Below, piece by piece: positions 60,627 to 64,000 of a stretch of DNA of 64,000 nt (positions are counted from its first letter, which is position 1; the number at the start of each line of letters is the position of its first letter). This stretch comes from Pseudomonadota bacterium (GTDB lineage Bacteria > Pseudomonadota > Gammaproteobacteria > Steroidobacterales > Steroidobacteraceae), in assembly GCA_016704655.1 (NCBI GenBank), contig JADIZR010000007.1, positions 186,001 to 250,000 on the forward strand, read 5' to 3'. Made by a program: the position numbers and the translations under genes. Under the pieces are notes generated by a model, which did no database searches, was not told where the DNA came from, and was given only the letters and a program-made list of their open reading frames with translations.

Positions 60627-62456
60627 ATGCACCCGGACTGGCAGGTTCTGATTCGCGGCGCGCGCGTGTTCGATGGCACGGGCGGCCCATCTGCCGTGGA
60701 AGACATCGCGATCGCACGCGGGAAGATCGCAGCTCGCGGCCCTGGCCTGCCGCTCGACCGCGCCGAGCAGGTCGTCGATGCCGCCGGGCGCTGGCTGCTG
60801 CCGGGGCTGCTCGACATCCACACGCACCTCGACCTCGAGGTCGAACTCGCACCCGGCCTGCCGGAATCGGTTCGACACGGCACGACAACGGTCGTCGTCG
60901 GCAACTGCAGCCTGGGTACCGCTTTCGGCGCACAGCGCCGCAATGGGGACGACCCGATTCTCGACTGCTTCACGCGCGTCGAGAACATGCCGAAGCCCGT
61001 GCTGCGCAAGGTCGTCGACCGCATCGACTGGCACACGACCGGCGGGTACTTTTCACACCTTGACCAGTTGCCGCTCGGTCCAAATATCGTGCCGTTGCTG
61101 CCGCATTCGATGCTGCGCATCGAAGCCATGGGCAGCACCGACGCCGCCGTCACGCGCGAGCCCACCGCACTTGAACGCGAGCGCATGCGCACCTTGCTCG
61201 AAGAAGCGATGGCGCAGGGCTACGCGGGCCTGTCGACGGACTCGATCCCGTTCCATTACCTCGCCAACGATCCGCACCGGAGCGAGCGCATTCCGGCGCA
61301 GCACGCGTCATGGTCCGAGTTGAAGGAATTGCTCGACGTGGTTCGCAGCCACGATCGCGTCTGGCAGTGCACGCCGGACGCCGCGAATCGCATAAAGACA
61401 TTTTTTCGCTTCTTCCTGACCAGCGGCCGCCTGTTCGGCAAGCCGCTCAGGACCAGTGCGCTGACGGCCGTCGATCTCACGCACGAGCGCAATACGCACA
61501 AGCTGTTCCCGATCATTGCGAACCTGCTGAATTCGAGGCTCGTGAACGGCCGGTTCCACTTCCAGGTGCTCGGCACTCCGTTCCGCATGTTCGCCGAAGG
61601 CGCGATCTGCCCGATTTTCGAGGAGTTCGAGTCGTCGCGCAGGCTGATGGCGCTGGAGATCGAGGACGCCATGGGCCGGCGGCGCGAAATGGATTCGGCG
61701 GACTTCGGTGCGGTGTTCGTGCGGGAATGGCACGACTCGGGCGCAGTCTCGACGTTCAATCGCGATCTCGATGCGCTTCACATCGAACGCGTACCGGTCC
61801 CGGAATGGTGCGGTGAGACATTCGGGGCGGTGTATCGGCGCCTGTTGCAGTTCCAGACAGGGGATCGCTCCGCCGCGCGCAGCACCACGGAATCCGACGC
61901 ATTGGATGCGTTCCCGAGTCCGTTACGTCGGGAGGGCGAATTCCTGCTGCACTTGTTCCGCCGCTACGACCGTGACCTGCGCTGGTGGTTCACCATCGCC
62001 AACGACCGTCCCGAGATACTGCGGGACCTGCTGTTTCACCCGCACATGCTGCCCGGGTTCAACGACAGCGGCGCACACCTGATCAACCTTGCTTTCTTTG
62101 ACGGCAACCTGCTCACCCTGCAGATCGCGGCGCGTGAATCGCTGGAGATGGTCGCGAAGGCCGTGCGGCGGCTGACGCGCGAGCCGGCGGAGTTCTTCGG
62201 CGTGGATGCGGGCCGGCTCGATGTCGGAGCGCAGGCCGACGTGGTGCTGCTGGACCCGGAGGCGCTGCGGCACTACGACACCGACGCGAACCGCCGCATG
62301 ATTTATCGCGACATCTTCGAGCACGAGCAGCTCGTCAATCGCTCGGACGGCGTGGTCGCTGCCGTGTTCATCGCGGGCGAACAAGTCTGGGACGGCACCG
62401 ACTTCACGCCGGCGCTCGGCAGCAGGCGGCTGGGCCGCGCATTGCGGGCGGGCTGA
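60627..62456 (+). CDS. N-acyl-D-amino-acid deacylase family amidohydrolase
   Basis: A 609-aa member of the amidohydrolase-3/D-aminoacylase family. N-terminal beta strands (VLIRGARVFDGTGGPSAVED) and LLPGLLDIHTHLDLEVEL (HxH metal site) are followed by TTVVVGNCSLGTAFG, a long variable middle, and FNDSGAHL (metal Asp region) and DVGAQADVVLLDPEALRHY near the end. Substrates are N-acyl amino acids or cyclic ureides. It probably feeds the neighbouring aminotransferase and oxidase, though the substrate is not known. Start ATG 60627. Confidence 0.88.
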   Translation: MHPDWQVLIRGARVFDGTGGPSAVEDIAIARGKIAARGPGLPLDRAEQVVDAAGRWLLPGLLDIHTHLDLEVELAPGLPESVRHGTTTVVVGNCSLGTAFGAQRRNGDDPILDCFTRVENMPKPVLRKVVDRIDWHTTGGYFSHLDQLPLGPNIVPLLPHSMLRIEAMGSTDAAVTREPTALERERMRTLLEEAMAQGYAGLSTDSIPFHYLANDPHRSERIPAQHASWSELKELLDVVRSHDRVWQCTPDAANRIKTFFRFFLTSGRLFGKPLRTSALTAVDLTHERNTHKLFPIIANLLNSRLVNGRFHFQVLGTPFRMFAEGAICPIFEEFESSRRLMALEIEDAMGRRREMDSADFGAVFVREWHDSGAVSTFNRDLDALHIERVPVPEWCGETFGAVYRRLLQFQTGDRSAARSTTESDALDAFPSPLRREGEFLLHLFRRYDRDLRWWFTIANDRPEILRDLLFHPHMLPGFNDSGAHLINLAFFDGNLLTLQIAARESLEMVAKAVRRLTREPAEFFGVDAGRLDVGAQADVVLLDPEALRHYDTDANRRMIYRDIFEHEQLVNRSDGVVAAVFIAGEQVWDGTDFTPALGSRRLGRALRAG

Positions 62457-62477
62457 GAGCGCACTGCCGCGCATCAT

Positions 62478-62717
62478 CGCGCCGGTCGCCGCGGCCGGGC
62501 GACGACCCTCTCCGGGCGCTCCGTGTCGGACGCCGCAGCTCGAGCGCAGGAGCGAAGCGGCACTGCGGCCTGGTCGCTACTGCGCTGACACCATCGCTTC
62601 GCTCCCGTTCGAGCAAGGCTCGCCGTGATTCGTGCGGTTCCTCCGCGCGAATCACGATGCGCGGGAGACCCCGGAGCGACCGGGGAGGGTCGTCGCCCGG
62701 CCGCGGCGACCTGCGCG
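62478..62717. repeat. 240-bp multi-hairpin inverted-repeat element
   Basis: Outer arms 62484-62523 and 62672-62711 are reverse complements at 38 of 40 positions and extend to 62478/62717 after one mismatch. Inside are two further hairpins. One pairs 62538-62559 with 62595-62614 (GCTCGA and GGAGCGAAGCG on one side). The other pairs 62625-62637 with 62643-62655 (13 bp, loop TTCCT). Together they form a three-way-junction fold. There is no open reading frame or U tract. It fills the convergent spacer between the deacylase gene and the TolC-family gene. Confidence 0.85.
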
Positions 62718-62737
62718 CACGAGGACCAGAGATGCCC

Positions 62738-64000
62738 TCAGAGCGCCCCGACGGCGCGCGCGAGCCGCAGCTGCGCAAGCCCGGCGTCCAGCGACGCGTC
62801 GTCCCGATTCCTGAGCGCCTGCACCCGCATCGACTCCGCCTGCAGCAGCTGAGTCTGCGTGCCCAGGCCCGCCGTGTAGCGTTCGCGGGCAATGCGGAGA
62901 TTCTCGTCAGCCTGTTCCGCGGCCTGCGCCGTGACGATGACCCGCTGGCGCGATTCCTGGATGCCGAGGTAGGCCTGCCGCACCTGCAATTCGATCTGGC
63001 TGGATGCGTCCGCACGCTGCTGCTCCGTGGCACGGCGGTTACGATCGAGCGCCGCCGCCCGCTTGCGCGACTGGCCGCCGTCAAACAGCGCCCACTGCAC
63101 GCCGATGCCCGCCATGCCGATGGTTTCGTCATCGAGGAACTGGTTCTCCAGGTACTGGTAACCACCGCTCAACGCGACCTGCGGCAGGACGCGCGAGCGT
63201 TCCGTGCGAGCGAGTTGCCCGTAGGCCTCCGCCTGCGCGTCAAACGCGGCAAGTTCCGTGCGTCGCGACTTCGCCTGCTCCACCAGCGCCGGCAGGTCTT
63301 GCGACAATTCCACAGGCACGGCAAGCATCTCGCTCAACTCCACCGGCCGGTCCAGCGGTGTGCCAAGGCGACGGTTGTAGGCGGCGGCCGCGACTGCCGC
63401 TGCATTCGCCGCGCGCAATTCGTTCTGGCGTGCATCGGCCAGCGCCACCTGTACGGCCAGCAGTTCATTCTTCGGCACCAGCTCGCGCTCGAACATGCTG
63501 GTCGTATCGCGGGTCAACGCCTCGAGCGTCTGCACGTTGCTGGTCGCGACGCCGTGCGCCTTGCGGGCCCGCAGCACTTCGACGTACGAGTCGGCCACGG
63601 CCAGCTTGACGTCCGCCGTCGCCGCCGTGACCTGGGCGCCGACGCCGCGTTCGCGCGCCTCGGCCGCGGCGATGCTCGAGGAAATGCGTCCGCTCGTGAA
63701 CAGCGGAATGGTGAGCGACGCACTGCCCATCACGTACTTGTCGTCCTCGAACAGTTCGGGGGGCGTGAGGGGTAGCCCCGTGAACGCGAAGTCGAACGCA
63801 GGCGAGTCGTCCAGCTGCGTGTACGACCCTCCTACGGCGACGGTGGGCCAGCGCTGCGCGCGCGCCGCCTGCGCCTCGAAGCCCGCGGCCTCGGCCTGGT
63901 GGCGCGCCGCCGCGAGCGAATGATCCTGCTGCAGGGCCAGCGCCCATGCATCCGTCAGCGTTTCGGCACCCGCCACGCGGCGGCACCGGACAGGACGAGC
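62738..64000 (-). CDS. TolC-family outer-membrane efflux protein (runs past the window end)
   Basis: At least 412 aa of an outer-membrane channel for tripartite efflux or type-I secretion. Two OEP repeats are visible: AETLTDAWALALQQDHSLAA with PTVAVGGSYTQLDDS, then SRRTELAAFDAQAEAYGQLA with LPQVALSGGYQYLENQF and VQWALFDGG. Long coiled helices (AAEARERGVGAQVTAATADV, LGIQESRQRVIVTAQ) form the periplasmic tunnel. The upstream piece LVLSGAAA, a typical signal-peptide end, is in a different frame. One missing G near 63974-63978 would join it to AGAETLTDAW. The true start lies beyond 64000. Confidence 0.9.
   Translation of the reverse strand, partial: ARPVRCRRVAGAETLTDAWALALQQDHSLAAARHQAEAAGFEAQAARAQRWPTVAVGGSYTQLDDSPAFDFAFTGLPLTPPELFEDDKYVMGSASLTIPLFTSGRISSSIAAAEARERGVGAQVTAATADVKLAVADSYVEVLRARKAHGVATSNVQTLEALTRDTTSMFERELVPKNELLAVQVALADARQNELRAANAAAVAAAAYNRRLGTPLDRPVELSEMLAVPVELSQDLPALVEQAKSRRTELAAFDAQAEAYGQLARTERSRVLPQVALSGGYQYLENQFLDDETIGMAGIGVQWALFDGGQSRKRAAALDRNRRATEQQRADASSQIELQVRQAYLGIQESRQRVIVTAQAAEQADENLRIARERYTAGLGTQTQLLQAESMRVQALRNRDDASLDAGLAQLRLARAVGAL

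Overview
The window is a 64 kb, GC-rich, gene-dense stretch of a Gammaproteobacterium chromosome. Housekeeping gene order (polA / small intergenic RNA locus / engB / cytochrome c4 / dsbA; ntrX-ntrY-DUF4390-rsmB-fmt-def facing LysM-dprA-smg-topA-hemF) fits the Xanthomonadales/Nevskiales/Steroidobacterales side of the class. The heptameric intergenic repeats and a TonB-dependent receptor locus agree with that. The exact lineage cannot be fixed by eye.

Layout. 1-5.6 kb: 5'-incomplete polA, an outer-membrane barrel gene, a strong small-RNA candidate with a sigma-E/AlgU-like promoter and a perfect terminator, engB, cytochrome c4 and dsbA. 5.7-11.4 kb: CorA-type transporter, LysE exporter, a NYN-LOTUS RNase, a TIR-TolB-TPR protein abutting tRNA-Arg(CCG), cytochrome c5 and a DUF4136 lipoprotein. 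11.4-11.8 kb: two long perfect hairpins with the same 12-nt loop. 11.8-18.8 kb (minus strand): a six-gene operon def-fmt-rsmB-DUF4390-ntrY-ntrX, whose NtrX has a degenerate AAA+ ATPase. 19.0-25.4 kb (plus strand): LysM, dprA, smg, topA, hemF.

25.4-33.9 kb looks like a tandemly repeated module: hemF 3' end, secreted S8 peptidase, convergent small lipoprotein. The second copy carries only a decayed hemF 3' fragment. 33.9-41.4 kb: rlmJ, then an AraC regulator, TonB receptor, secreted amidohydrolase and acyl-CoA synthetase. 41.4-49.9 kb: tag, hemB, aroE, a 5'-truncated gamma-carbonic-anhydrase gene, lemA, a GIDE/EF-hand membrane protein, prlC with an amber codon, xthA and an HD-domain gene. 50.0-56.7 kb (minus strand): the complete trpEGDCFBA operon with a trp-attenuator leader peptide (three consecutive Trp codons), terminator and sigma-70 promoter. 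56.9-64 kb: class-III aminotransferase, BASS symporter, a frameshifted FAD oxidase, an N-acyl-D-amino-acid deacylase family gene, a ~240-bp multi-hairpin element and a TolC-family gene running off the window.

Several conserved genes carry single-base lesions (polA, peptidase 1, prlC, the FAD oxidase, tolC). Either base-level sequence errors or real decay could explain them, and raw reads would decide. No CRISPR array, integrase, transposase or rRNA was found.
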